In this document: positions 37,467 through 49,200 of the stretch, piece by piece
Layout: each line of letters begins with the position of its first letter
Numbering within the stretch: the stretch's first letter is position 1
NCBI GenBank assembly: GCA_022578965.1
Contig: MU400545.1
Span: 62,001 to 126,000 of the forward strand
DNA: 64,000 nucleotides
Reading direction: 5' to 3'
DNA from: Xylaria sp. FL1777
Lineage: Eukaryota; Ascomycota; Sordariomycetes; Xylariales; Xylariaceae
The notes under the pieces: generated by a model
What the model saw: the letters and a program-made list of their open reading frames with translations, nothing else
Told to the model about the DNA's origin: nothing
The model's database searches: none
Position numbers and translations under genes: made by a program

Positions 37467-38752
37467 TTTCTCTCAATGGCTCTGGGGAAAGGAGTTAGAT
37501 AAATGATGGAGATTTGTTACTATCGTTATCGTCTTACTAGTTGGAATAAATAGGGGTAGACCACATCCCTATTCCCAGGAGAGGAATAGAAAGGGGGGAT
37601 GACACTTTATACCAGGTATCAGCAATCGGGAAATTGACAAAGACGAATTGAACTAAAAAGGTGATACATGTGTCCTCACATTATCTCTTACCTGTAATAG
37701 CTTTTTGGGCCGATAGGAGCTAGTACAGAGGGATGACCGTCTGGCTCCGACATTCCGAGCCGACCTGGTGGTGTGCTGGCGTTAGAGAAACTTAGCTATA
37801 CTGTCGAGAGGACCTCGACAGAGCAGTCAGAGGTGCGGCAGCAGCGACACGGTCTCGAGATTATCGCTATTACAACCCCAGCCATTGCTTGAGAGGTTTT
37901 TCTCGGCGTTGCGGACTGAGGAGCGCTTTGGCAGACGAGACCAAGGCCGACAACATGAAATTGCTCTTACAAGAAGAAGAGGCTACTCGTGTATCTTATA
38001 TTCCACACTCACTTTTAAGCTGCTTGGATCAGCGGAAGAACTATATATGATGGTTCACCGAGACGACTTTAATATCGAAAGCTAGTTGGTATATAAATGA
38101 ATAGCCCTACGCTACAGATAACGGGGCTAAAGTTGCCCCGTGAATGAAACTCGTTATGGTAAAAGAAGTATAGCAAGCACTATGGAGTAGAGCTACAGCA
38201 CTATATCATAAAATTATAACTGCAGAACTCTTAAGGTTAGGTAATATTAGCTAGTTATCAAGGTAACTAAGCCCTACTTATTTGAGCCCTCAGCGCAACC
38301 CACCTAGAGAAGAACCTTTAAGGTAGAGTTTAAGCTTACGTTTCATTTATCATAGCGTCAAATCTAAAAGATGTAACAACACAAAACAATGCTGTTATTG
38401 CGCTGCTGGCAACACCGATTTATACTTTGCGAGAAACTAACATGGGTCAACTCTCGGTCACCCGAGAAACCACTCCTACATGAGATTTTAACTTTGCTAG
38501 TTAATTTGAGAGTAAACAATCATGAGAAATGGGAATACAAGAGCGGTTCCCAGAGACTAAAACTTATCCTAAGGCATTTCGGGTAAACATCTAATTCCAT
38601 AACCACCAAAATCAGCTTATATCAACACATCACAACCATTCTTCATCCTCGCTTGTCAAATCATCAATTATTATTTAGTCTCCAATGCTGCACTATTATT
38701 ATTACTATCATTACTATTATTGTTACTATCACTATTAGATCTCGAGTCTACA
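37467..38752. other. Intergenic stretch with a short perfect hairpin
   Basis: No supported gene. ACGGGGC (38121-38127) pairs with GCCCCGT (38135-38141) across a 7 nt loop. Around 37880-38060 two frames have some protein-like text, including an ETKADNMKLLLQEEEATRVSY segment, but no start, splice or family supports a gene. ATT/ACT trinucleotide runs lie at about 38688-38732, in the leader of the next gene. Confidence 0.45.
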
Positions 38753-39631
38753 ATGGCTGCTAAAATCAAAGGAGCAATACCCCACTTACGTATCATGGCT
38801 TGGCTTTCGACGATATTTGTATCAATAACGGTTATCGGGCCCCTTGTCCTAAGATACTTGGATCAAGAGACTCAAGCCGAAGCACCTGCGATAATTGATA
38901 CTCCCGCAGAGCAGGTCCAGCATGACGAGAAGATCCTAGAGCTTGAACGACAGGAAACCTCGAGCGGAACCACTGAGCACCGAGATGAAACGGTAATAGA
39001 AGCACCGACTGGTGAGACGGAACAGAAGAAGCCAACGCACGCCAACCGCTGTGTACGATTCGTGGAAAATCTGCCTCGTTGTAGAGATCTCAGCCCTCAA
39101 AGAAAGACAACCACAGACGAGGACCGAACTCCTACAGTGTCGCGAGAAGCACATGGGAGAGGGGAAGGTACACAAATTTCCGGAAGACCCATTTCATGGG
39201 CGAGACGGGTTCTTAGAGCGAGGAGATGCGCCGAAAGGGATATCAACTGGGAAGACAACAACTCCTACAGCGAGGACGAGTACGAGGACGATGACTCCAG
39301 TGACGAAACGGCGGTAACAGAAAGACATATCCTCGAAGACTACCCATGCGTGGATGAATCCACATTCCTGTTTAAGGAAGAGGTCGAAACCCCCGCGCGG
39401 CCGCGCCGAAGTCTGCTCACGGAGCTGCTGCCGGGGTACGCCGAATTAATAGAGACCGATGGCGCGATGGCGGTAGAAATCCAAGCCGCCATCGAACGTC
39501 AGTGCGCGGCTTCACGGAATGCGATCATCAGGGATCGGCAGCTGAAGGCAGAGGGGGAGAAGACGAGGATACCGGTGCACCTCGGCGGGCCGGCGGAGAG
39601 ATTGGAGATTGAAGAGACGGCGACGTTCTGA
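38753..39631 (+). CDS. Membrane-anchored acidic protein of unknown function
   Basis: Intronless, 292 residues from ATG 38753; an in-frame TTG 33 bp earlier is not needed. One membrane helix is near the N-terminus (about residues 12-34: IMAWLSTIFVSITVIGPLVLRYL), probably an anchor. The rest is hydrophilic and largely disordered, with a dense acidic stretch (SEDEYEDDDSSDET). A more ordered C-terminal part (LLTELLPGYAELIETDGAMAVEIQAAIERQCAASRN) may be helical. No domain is recognised. Codon use is like the neighbours, and the C-terminal region looks constrained, so I favour a real gene, probably lineage-restricted. Confidence 0.55.
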   Translation: MAAKIKGAIPHLRIMAWLSTIFVSITVIGPLVLRYLDQETQAEAPAIIDTPAEQVQHDEKILELERQETSSGTTEHRDETVIEAPTGETEQKKPTHANRCVRFVENLPRCRDLSPQRKTTTDEDRTPTVSREAHGRGEGTQISGRPISWARRVLRARRCAERDINWEDNNSYSEDEYEDDDSSDETAVTERHILEDYPCVDESTFLFKEEVETPARPRRSLLTELLPGYAELIETDGAMAVEIQAAIERQCAASRNAIIRDRQLKAEGEKTRIPVHLGGPAERLEIEETATF

Positions 39632-40681
39632 TCTGCTGTGGCTGGAACGGACTCGACGTCTTTGTGTCACGGGTCAAAGCTGCGGCAGTAATTATACTGG
39701 TATGCCATGGCGAAGGCAGAATGCTGCCAAGACAGGGAATTTCGGCATCTGCAGTCACTTATACGCCCACGGTTGAAACTATGAGATATGATATTGGTCA
39801 GCATATATTCGGCAGGGGAGGGGACTAGCATGGCGTTCTGGTCAGAATTATCTATTTGGCTCGGCGGGCTTGGTGTAAAACCCAAACACAGCATTCATGA
39901 AGGCATTTACGAAAGCATATTGGCGTTTGGAACGGCATTGGGTATGGGGACAATTAGCATTTTGATCTGACGAAGCATATAAAAGGAATTGGAAAATGGA
40001 ACTCATAGGCCCCCTTAAGCAAAGCACCCTTGTCCTTCGGGACTAACATCAATCAATAAGCAAAATCCTTGACACAATATTCGAAAGGAAAATGATTACG
40101 GGTTTATATCTGTGTGAAAATGCGGTGCAATGATCAGGTACAAGTTTTGACATATCATCAACGGTTGTTATTATATGGACGCAGTGCTGGTTATAAAATG
40201 CATGTGAAAGGTATGATGTCGTTGTCCCAGCGCTCAGCTAAGCTAATGCAAGGCGAGCGGCTGGCTCGGATCAGTCTTGGCTGATCGACAGGGCAAATCC
40301 CCCCACTAAATCAAGAGTTGGTTTAAGGCGATTGGTGGTATTTGTGTCCACTAAGTCTGCACTAGCTACCTAATTACCGCAGTTAGCGTGCATGGCCCGT
40401 ACATATTATGCAGCATCTTTCTCCTTGATTCATCTGGCATGCGAAACAATTCCTCTTCCAAACGCGTTCTTAAACACGCACGCAATACTCCCCCCAACTA
40501 AGTTCAAGTTTTGACAATCTGTGTATGTGTAGTCTCTCGAGGTATCGTCGCTCGGTTATACGCTGAATCGCTGACATATGTCTCTCCAGGTACAGCATAC
40601 ATACAACTTGTAGCCCGTTGATCGATCGTTCTTAAAGCCTCTGCCAAGTCCGTCCTGGGCGAAGTCGCCGAAGTCGCCTAG
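39632..40681. other. Intergenic stretch
   Basis: No gene is supported; the frames at 39788-39970 and nearby lack family character. The end is the promoter of the surface glycoprotein. Confidence 0.5.
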
Positions 40682-41944
40682 ATGCACAAGCTCACTTCCA
40701 CGGCCGCAGCTTGCATGCTGCTGGCTGCCGCTCATGCCATACCGAACCCAAGCGCCCCTCCTCAGCCAAGAGACACAGATGCCGCCGATGCCACTACTCC
40801 CGCCGATACCGTCTTGGAGCCTTGGGTCACGGTAAGCGAAGACGGCACACCCTCGACAGTCACGCCCGTCTTGAGCCTCATATCCGGAACTCCCACCATC
40901 GTGTCCGGCGCTCCTCACGACATCACGGCTACCGTCTTCACCTATACAAGCTATGCCAAGGTCATCACTAGCACCGGCGCACCGCCTGCTCCCACTGCCA
41001 CCAGCGAGAGTGCCGGCTCGTTCGGGCTCTGCAGTAATCTCGACGGTGACTTGGCTCCGTGGTGTTATCCAGTGCTTAATTCGACCCTGTACGTAGGCAC
41101 TACGTACTTCTGTAAGTTTCCCCCCAAGAAGAGACAGAACACTGAGATGCATTCACAATCCTTGAACTGACACATCACAGTTACATGGGATCCTAGCTAC
41201 TTTGCCGGTGATAACTCGACCGTTCACGTCGTCGCGAACTACATCGACCAAACCACCGGTGACGTCAACACTGACTCGCCTGCCTTCACGACGAATGACA
41301 CCCTATCCCACTTCGGCTTTATGGCCATCGCCATCACAGACCAACAGCTCTCGTCCCAACGCTCTCAAAACATCAGCCTCAGCATGTTTGGAGTCGTCAA
41401 CGGCACCACAACAGAAAGACCAGGCCCTCAGTTCCTCATCACAACGCGGCCCGGACCCGTCGCAGATTCCCGTCATAATCTACCCAAAGGTGCTGCTGTA
41501 TACATCGCCATCCCTACTGTATTTGGCTTCATCATCGCTGCCGTCATCGGCACATGTATCTGGAACCGGCATCATCGCCGTATTCACCTCCCAAGCGTTA
41601 TGGGCCGCAACTACAAAGTCGGCAAGAGTGGCAGGAGTGGCAAGAGTGTCCGCTCACGCTTGGGGCTTGGAGGGCGAAAGAAGACTGCCAAGGCCAACGA
41701 ACGTATACAGCTGATGGAGCGTGAAGTTCGAGCCGAGGGTGGTGAGGTCTACCATGACCTCCCCCATCCCGCCTCTCGACCCAGGCGTGACAGTGACGCC
41801 TTAGGTAGTCTAGCAGGTACCCCGACCGAAGATCGACACATGGAACTTGGTCGTCAGGGTACGGGAAGTGGACGCGACCATAGCGCAGCAACCGGAAATG
41901 CATTCCGTGATGAGCTAAAGAGACAGCAAAACGAGAGGTTGTAG
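40682..41944 (+). CDS. Type I membrane glycoprotein (DUF7137-like)
   Basis: Two exons, 40682-41111 and 41181-41944 (69 bp intron), encode 397 residues. A signal peptide (MHKLTSTAAACMLLAAAHA) is followed by a Pro/Thr/Ala-rich region. A compact extracellular domain then has paired Cys (FGLCSNLDGDLAPWC), the motif TYFFTWDPSYFAGDNSTVHVVANYI and several N-glycosylation sequons (NST, NDT, NIS, NGT). One membrane helix follows (AAVYIAIPTVFGFIIAAVIGTCIW). The cytoplasmic tail is basic, then mixed-charge. The WDPSYF pattern is what I associate with DUF7137 proteins of ascomycete cell surfaces; the name is from memory and the function is not established. It may act as a wall sensor or scaffold. Confidence 0.75.
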
Positions 41945-42963
41945 AAATATCTTGCCAACTGAAGATTTATTGCCTAAGTGGGTTGATAAAACGCGATATG
42001 AAAGGTTGACGATAAAGATTAATGGGGGACGGGAATGACATGACTGAAAATGTAGAGTTTGAGAAAACAGAAACTTGAAGACCCCTGTATATTGCCCTGT
42101 ACATAGAAAGAAAGAACATCCGGTTATGTTTTTCATTTGGGCAGTGGTTTAATCAATAAAAAGGTGGTGTTTTTGTTAGTCCTACTATTATTTGAATCCT
42201 TAATTCTCATAAATATGCCGAGAAGCTTCATTCGAGCAAAGATATACCGATTTTGCATCTCCGATATAATGCATAATACTCTGACTAGATAGATTTTGCT
42301 AAAATTATCTATATCTTCCCTCTTACCTTCCTACCATTTTTGAAAACAACACAGAAACATGAATTCAACAGATTTATATTATCTAGATGAATGACTACCT
42401 TGGTAGACAACCTGGGAACCCACCACTAGCCTTAACCCCAATCCAACAAAGTTAACAGTAGGTATAAATGTAGGTAGGTATCAATATGCCAATCCGTCGC
42501 TATTCCCAAAAGGAGGAAGAAGAAAAAAGAGGAGGGACAAAAAAAAGACCAAGGTCGACAGAAGATGGGGAGAAAAAGACTACATGCTTTGCCTTAGGTA
42601 GCCAAAGGACCTCCAAGTTGTTGGGTAAATTGCCCCTGTTACCTATCCTCCAGACACATGATTTAAATGGTCTACAACGCTTTTTAGGGATATATAGCAA
42701 ACGCTGTGCAATGCCTGCCGTGCACCATCATAGCATAATACAAGAATTCCCACACTTTGGTTTTATGCTGTTTCCCCCCCCTTCTTTTTCCTTCTCTCCT
42801 CTCCCTCCTTTGACTCTCTTTTTCTCTCTCGGGTGAATCTTATCTTAGCCGAGCCCATAGTGAATGATGATGATGATATATATAGAACAGTGTTTAGTAT
42901 AGAAACACACACGCACGCACGCACGCACGCACGCACGCACGTTGCGCGCAGAGGTTTCTCGCG
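41945..42963. repeat. Convergent intergenic stretch with a (CGCA)n microsatellite
   Basis: A tract of about eight CGCA/CACG units (about 42905-42941) lies in the likely 3' UTR of the DUF8004-like gene. The frame at 42486-42836 is basic and unstructured, not credible as a gene. Confidence 0.6.
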
Positions 42964-45900
42964 TCAGATCATCTTCTCGTACGCATTCTCCTCGGCCACG
43001 GAATCCAGCTCGTCGAAGTCGCGGATCAGCGCCAGCGGCGACAGCTGCAGACCCTTGGGCCCCTCCCCGCCGCCACTGCTGGTCGGCGTGTGCGGCAGCT
43101 CGGCGAAGAAATCCCCCGGCTTCCCGTCCACCCCCCCTATCGACGACAGGTCCAGCGGTGCGGGCGGCTGCGTGCGGTACATGGATTGCGTCCGCGCGGG
43201 CCATTGTGGAGGAGCAGCAGGGGGTGGAGGGACCTCGGAGCGGAGCGTGGCTGCTGTGAGGAGCGCGTTGAGGTTGCCGCCGCTGGCGCTGCTGTTCATG
43301 TTCACGTTGAGCGGGCTCGGCCTCATGTTTCCGCCCGGCCCGAACGCCGCCGCCGCTGCCGCTGCCGCAGCATTGCTCCTCTCGCCCCGCACGCTCTCGT
43401 TCCCACGACTGCGCGGCTGCGGCGGACGCGGTAGGCCCTTGTGCGCGTACCCGGCAGCGGCGGCGTGACCGTGATGGTACTGCTGCTGCTGCGCGGCCTG
43501 CATGCGGCCGCTGATGCTCGCCGTGTCGTCCGAGTACACGCTCATGGCGGACGAGCCCCCCCACATGGTGGGCGTGGCCGTGGTGCTAGACCGCATGCTC
43601 TGCACCGACGGCGTACGGAAGCCGCCGCGGCTCGGCGGGGGCAGCGGGAACTTCTGCTGATGCTGATGCTGATGCTGATGCTGATGCTGATGCTGATGCT
43701 GATGCTGCCGCGCGCGGCTACGCATCATATGGGCGACGGGGTCGGCGGCGCTGCTACTGCCGACGGACGTGTCGGACCCGGCGCCGTCGACGGCCTGCTG
43801 GTGCCAGGTCCGCGGCACCACCCAGCAGTGCGAGAGCTCGTGGCTGGCCTCCAGCGAGGGCGTCGACACGCCCTTCCACGGCGGCGTGCGCGTGCCGTTC
43901 AGCCGCGGCGACAGGTGGTACGACACGCCGTCCTTGTAGCGCACGTTGGGCGAGTCGACGGACACGCTCGCGAGCGTCTGCAGCACGGCGTACACGAGGA
44001 CCCAGCGGCCGCGGCGCGCGCACGCCGGGTCCACGGCCCCTATCTTGTCCGCCTTCTCGAACTTGACGAAGCCCTCGATCAGGTCCGACTGCGTGAACTC
44101 GGAGCCCAGGCTGTAGATGTTGGTGGCCACCGTGTACGCGAGCTGGATCCTGCGCTCGAGCGTCCGGTCGTCGGGCGCCTGCTTCGCGTGCTTGTCCTTC
44201 CTCGACCTGTCGCGGGAGCCGGACGACGACGACGGCGGCGGCGGCGTCAGTCCGGACGTGGACGGGGCCACCGAGTCCGGCACGAGCGGGTACGGGTGCG
44301 GGATGTGCGGGAAGCGCATGCGGTTGTCGAACTCGATCAGCAGGTCCGTGAGCGGCAGGTCGTCGGTGTCGGCGTCGAACGACTTGTTCCCGCTCTCCGA
44401 CACCATCATCCACTTCCGGCTGCTCCGCGTCTCCGACTCGTCCCACACGATGTCGCGGTTCACGAGGTAGTCGTACAGCGCCCCGAAGTCCCTCTGCAGC
44501 ATCTGCGCCACCGGCCGAGTGAGCCACATCTCCTCGCCCTCCGTCGTCTGCGCCCCGCTCTCCGCCGGCGGCCACGTCCCGTACGTCTTCGCGTAGTGGC
44601 TGACGAGGAACTGCCGAAGTCGCTCCGCTGCCGCTTTCCATACGCTGCTGCTGCTGCTACTACTGTTACTGCTGCTGTTGCCGTTGTTGCTATTCCCCGC
44701 TGGTCCCCAGGCGTCCGCGAACGCGAAGTTGACGAGGCGCTCCTCGGCCGCTTGCACGCGGAGCTGGGTCTCGAGAGAGGCGCGCTCCAGAAGCGCTCGC
44801 GTGATGGGCGTCAGATGTCGGAAGTCGGCGCAGTCCTCGAGCCGCGAGTACATGCCGGCGCAGTGGAGGAAGGCTTCCCGCCAGCCCTCCTCCCACCGGA
44901 CCTCGGGCGTCTCCGACCACGCGAGGAGGGAGACGGCCGTCTCGGGGTCGTTCCGCGCGTCGTCGATGCCGCGCGCCGAGAGGTAGTTGATGATGGTGCC
45001 GACGTTGTCCGCGTCGGGCTCCATGTAGCCGTCGAGCCGCTCAAGCAGGTCGTGCAGGGCCTGGAACAGCGATATTCCGACGAGAGAGGCGTGGTATAAG
45101 ACCGCGAAGACGTTGCGCGTGGTGATCGCGTGACGGTGGGCCTCCGCTTTCGTCAGGTTAGCTGGGGTGGGGAAGTACATCTCGTACGAGATTTGGCCGT
45201 CCACGTCGGCGTGCACGTTGTCTTCCGACACGGGCGGCGTGGCTTGACCCGGTTGCGCATAGCTGTTATGCCGTAACATTGGCGGTGCCCCGATGGGAGA
45301 CGGAGGCAGATTGATAGGGGAGTAGTCGTCTTCTGTGGATCCTTCGCGGAGCAGAGTGACGAGAAGTCGCGATTCTGTGCTCTCGATGATGTGAGAGGAG
45401 AGCCGAAAAGATGGATTTGGCCGTGGTTGGTCTTTTCGGCCGAAGTATACCATGACATCGCCATTGTGATCCCACAATTCAGGATCTTTTCGTAGCTTGT
45501 TCCATCTCTGTGCTGGCTTCCCAGCACCGATCCAGCGCTTGATCGGGGGTAATGGAGAATGAGGAGGCAGTGGAGGAAGTTTGCTAGATGGCGGCGGTGC
45601 TACGACTGGCTGATGATCTGAATCCCACATCCCCCCAGGCAGTCTCTGAGTCGGCATAGCAGGAATCTCGCTGGTATCATAGTCGTCAGTGTCTATATAG
45701 GGAGGAGGCCGTATAGTGGCTGATGACGGCGCTCGGTCAGCAACGTAAAGTTCCTTCTTCTTCTTCAGTCCTAGTGTGAACGCCTTCGTCAGTCCTTTCC
45801 GAATGTCATCACTTTTCTTGTCCACCGCACTGCGAAATCCCGATCTTTCGATGCCCGACACATCTTCCGTCTTTAGTACCGGTTTTCGCGCTCTGGCGTA

Positions 45901-46242
45901 CGCATAATCTGCCATTGGCCCCTGACGCTGTAAGCCGCCTTCTCGCTTTCCATTTTCGCTGCTGCCACTTTGACTGCCACTGCTATTGTTACCGACGTTC
46001 GCTAGCTCGGAACGATAATGTACAGCATCCCCGTCATATGCTGGATCTGAGAACTTGAGAAGTCGTGCGTTGGCGGTGCCTAACCCTGTGCTTTGTGGCA
46101 TTGGATAGTCGTAGACAGAGCCATCATCCGCTGAGATCCGCGCACTGCTTGATTTGGATCGCCCTCTCCCGCCCGTCACACCTTTCTCACCCGTCTTGGG
46201 TTCTGTGATCTTCTTCCTTACATATGCACTGCGTCCCGACAT
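42964..46242 (-). CDS. Large fungal DUF8004-like protein
   Basis: A single-exon frame of 1092 residues from the ATG at 46242 (an in-frame ATG at 46317 would add 25 residues of unlikely text). The N-terminal quarter is basic and disordered. The core includes KRWIGAGKPAQRWNKLRKDPELWDHNGDVMVYFG and PSFRLSSHIIESTESRLLVTLL, which I associate with the DUF8004 family. This is followed by a helical domain (TKAEAHRHAITTRNVFAVLYHASLVGISLFQALHDLLERLDGY, then TQLRVQAAEERLVNFAFADAWG). The C-terminal third is low complexity with Gln-His dipeptide repeats (DNA about 43655-43708) and Pro/Ser/Gly tracts. Function unknown; the family is abundant in Pezizomycotina. The middle part is very GC-rich with strong third-position bias. 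Confidence 0.8.
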   Translation of the reverse strand: MSGRSAYVRKKITEPKTGEKGVTGGRGRSKSSSARISADDGSVYDYPMPQSTGLGTANARLLKFSDPAYDGDAVHYRSELANVGNNSSGSQSGSSENGKREGGLQRQGPMADYAYARARKPVLKTEDVSGIERSGFRSAVDKKSDDIRKGLTKAFTLGLKKKKELYVADRAPSSATIRPPPYIDTDDYDTSEIPAMPTQRLPGGMWDSDHQPVVAPPPSSKLPPLPPHSPLPPIKRWIGAGKPAQRWNKLRKDPELWDHNGDVMVYFGRKDQPRPNPSFRLSSHIIESTESRLLVTLLREGSTEDDYSPINLPPSPIGAPPMLRHNSYAQPGQATPPVSEDNVHADVDGQISYEMYFPTPANLTKAEAHRHAITTRNVFAVLYHASLVGISLFQALHDLLERLDGYMEPDADNVGTIINYLSARGIDDARNDPETAVSLLAWSETPEVRWEEGWREAFLHCAGMYSRLEDCADFRHLTPITRALLERASLETQLRVQAAEERLVNFAFADAWGPAGNSNNGNSSSNSSSSSSSVWKAAAERLRQFLVSHYAKTYGTWPPAESGAQTTEGEEMWLTRPVAQMLQRDFGALYDYLVNRDIVWDESETRSSRKWMMVSESGNKSFDADTDDLPLTDLLIEFDNRMRFPHIPHPYPLVPDSVAPSTSGLTPPPPSSSSGSRDRSRKDKHAKQAPDDRTLERRIQLAYTVATNIYSLGSEFTQSDLIEGFVKFEKADKIGAVDPACARRGRWVLVYAVLQTLASVSVDSPNVRYKDGVSYHLSPRLNGTRTPPWKGVSTPSLEASHELSHCWVVPRTWHQQAVDGAGSDTSVGSSSAADPVAHMMRSRARQHQHQHQHQHQHQHQHQQKFPLPPPSRGGFRTPSVQSMRSSTTATPTMWGGSSAMSVYSDDTASISGRMQAAQQQQYHHGHAAAAGYAHKGLPRPPQPRSRGNESVRGERSNAAAAAAAAAFGPGGNMRPSPLNVNMNSSASGGNLNALLTAATLRSEVPPPPAAPPQWPARTQSMYRTQPPAPLDLSSIGGVDGKPGDFFAELPHTPTSSGGGEGPKGLQLSPLALIRDFDELDSVAEENAYEKMI

Positions 46243-49200
46243 GATGGACCTAGTTCCCAGAAAACCGGGCCTTATATAGCGGCAATGTTGTAATCTGGGG
46301 AATGCTTGGGAAACCAAGAGTACGTTAGTTATCCTTGTAGCTACCTAACTCTTCACACACTTGCTGGCTTGGTGTGCTACTAGTCGGCCGCTACGCGAAG
46401 ACTCGAATCGCACTCATACAGTCGATCTGAGACTCTGGTTTTCGACACACCTAGAATGACTAGATGGCTTCGCTGAAACGCGATGAGCCGCCAAAAGAGT
46501 GTTTAAAGGATTGAATGACACCCAACGTATTTATGCGTGCTGATCATTGATGTTTTATAAAGTAGACGTTGTGACAGCGACTGAAACGAGAGTACCATTT
46601 GTTCACAAGCTTCTCTTGTTACCATGTCAACACGTATTTAATCCCCTTCGCCGTATATACGGTATAGCAACATGAAAAAAAAAAAGTCTAAGTCGTCGCG
46701 GTGTACACTAACTGATCTGGGGCTTGATCGACAATATCAAGAATTTGGCCGAGAAGTTTCGATTGTTTTTGGATAAAAAGGGAGGGTGTTCGATAGTCTT
46801 ATCGAGGTTTCAAAAGAGATGCGCCGACATTTATCGAGTGCGATCTTACCACTTAGGGAGTAGTGGTTCGCATTTGCTTTTTCTCATTGGAATGGGTTGC
46901 GAGAGGCGTTCCGAGATCAGGTAGATGGAAAAGCCATGAGGTATCATCAACCAACCACTTGCGGTCCGATGATTTTTCTGGCTCCCAAAAGAGAACTTCA
47001 ATATGTCGTTCTGGACAGTGGGCCGTCCTCTCTTCGGATCGGGGGAGTCTCAGCTAGCTACTATTATGTAGGAAGCAAAACAAGGTTGGGCGTACAAAGA
47101 AACGCCACGACGCAGGAGAAGAAGAGTCAAGAGTCACTGTTAGGTGAAGTCCCCCAGTGTGATACTGTGATACGGTGGGGGATCGTGGGGCATTGGGCAA
47201 AAGGACCGCGACATGATGAGAAGAAGTGAAAGGGGTCTTGATATCGGCTCGACGTCGCAACGGAGAGCTCGTCTAAGAGAACACCCGTAGAACGCTACAC
47301 GCCCGTTTCGTATCTTGGTGTGGCCAGCATCGCTCTCGATTGGCCCTACCGATTCCGACAGCCGCAAGATCATAGGGAACCCCCCGATGTCCATGGACCT
47401 AGTCCCATGAAGCCTATCCAGATGCCTGTTCAGGACGAGCACGGTGCAAGTGCTCGAAGAGGGCGACCGGGGTCCGCATGATCACCTACCAACGCTACAC
47501 GCTCTAGTACAGTACACAGTAGTCAGCTAGATAGGTAGATAGATAGGCAGTTCCTATCTCGAGCCACTCGAGCCTCGCGCGCTACCAACCACATGTAACG
47601 GTCGCATTAGCTAGCCCCTTGGCGTGGCTTCTGGAATACCCAGTGTGCAGAGTGTGCAGTAGAGCAGGTACCTGGATGAAGGGTATCGGCTGCGGTGCTG
47701 GGGACAAGTGGTATTCAGCACTTCCTAGATTATGCCGCTGCGAGGTAAGCTGAGTGATCAATGCAACACGCCTAGGACGCGCTACAGTCGGTGAAGGCGA
47801 TGCTGAACGAATGCCTTTATTGATACCCAGATTAATTGATTGATGGCGGTGTTCTCGCTCCAGCTCAAGCCGGCTAAACGACTTCTAATTCCCTCATCGC
47901 ATCTGACGATCTATATATACAGTACTCTCGCGCTAATGATCGAAATGAATCCCTGGAATCCTAGTAAGGCATCCTATTCTGGGTACACTACCGGTACTGC
48001 GTACACGTGTAGTCAAGCATCCTAACCCAGGCTAGACAGATATTTACCAGAGAGCTGGAAGCCCCTAGTCTAGTGTACACAACACCTATTACCTATTCCG
48101 TCCGGCCTGCGATGGGTAACCTACCAACCTGGTCGGTCGTCCACGATCCACCAGTGATATATGCAGTATTGCCCCTTGCTCGGACTGCGTCGACATGAAT
48201 CAGGTCATGCAAACTTCACTCGGTCAGCGATGACTTATACGAAGGCGACAAAGGGTGATATAGGGAGACGTGTGATGCGCCGACGATGGCAATTGCAGTA
48301 AGTAGTATATAACCGTGCCTCTTAAGAATAATCAAATAGTACGACGTTCGCTGTGAAATATTATGCTACTATATACGTATGCTCTAATCGTGGGAGGACG
48401 CGGATGCTGATCCTTAGACGAGGGGTTCATGTTCCGGGGTTTCTGGATTTTTCTTTTCTTCATTGGGCCTCACTCAATTAGGTATCAAGACTATCTAGAT
48501 ACCTACTGCTTCCCCCATATATGTACATGTCTACGAGTTTACGTGCATACGACGAGTTGCATTTGGTTTCAACGGTTAGATACGTCGTACAATACCCAGA
48601 TTTTCTATGTTCAGGTACTACTATGTCTATAAAAATAGGTCATTCGGATCCCTTTTCTCTGCACTATTTATTATAACTGATTAGATCGGAAAGATATTGG
48701 TATCTTTGCCGAGCCAGCTGAGTCAGGTCTTCTCGTTGATCGATGCTGAAGGCAAAGTAGAGCTGACCGTTTCACGTCGCAGCTAGAGGTCATCGCCTCC
48801 AATCCTGAGAATAAAAAGTTCAGTCCCGCATTCCCCGTTGAGGCGAACTGAATTGACTTATCGACTGCGCCGGCAGTGTGAATGTCCAGGCCATATTTGT
48901 ACGCATACACTAGATGAATTATCCGACAGACCTGCATAAAGAGGACGGATACTCCGATCCTCCCGGCGGGACTAACGCCACCGACGTTATATTCAACCGA
49001 GCACCCAAGACATCGACGAGGTTAAGTCTCAGAGTCTGCACTAAAGTTGGGCCTAGAAGATATACTAAGGCTTTGCTGAGGTTAGCATGTTTGACCAACA
49101 ATGCAAGACGTGCATTTGTGATATGTCAAGTCTCTCTGTCACCAGCATGTGATAGCAATTTTCAATACGACCGTGAACATGTCCCGAATCATTTTTCTTA

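Noticed and set aside
37885..38085. 66-residue frame, and a second frame with MKLLLQEEEATRVSY
   Set aside because: Protein-like words in two competing frames but no start, splice or homology to support a gene.
43754..44641. 295-residue minus-strand frame
   Set aside because: Alternative frame of the same GC-rich gene; Arg/Gly/Ala-rich with no domain.
43441..45099. 552-residue plus-strand frame
   Set aside because: Arg/Val/Leu-rich shadow of the GC-rich DUF8004-like gene on the opposite strand.
46724..47229. Overlapping short frames
   Set aside because: No start context, no family character, mutually overlapping.
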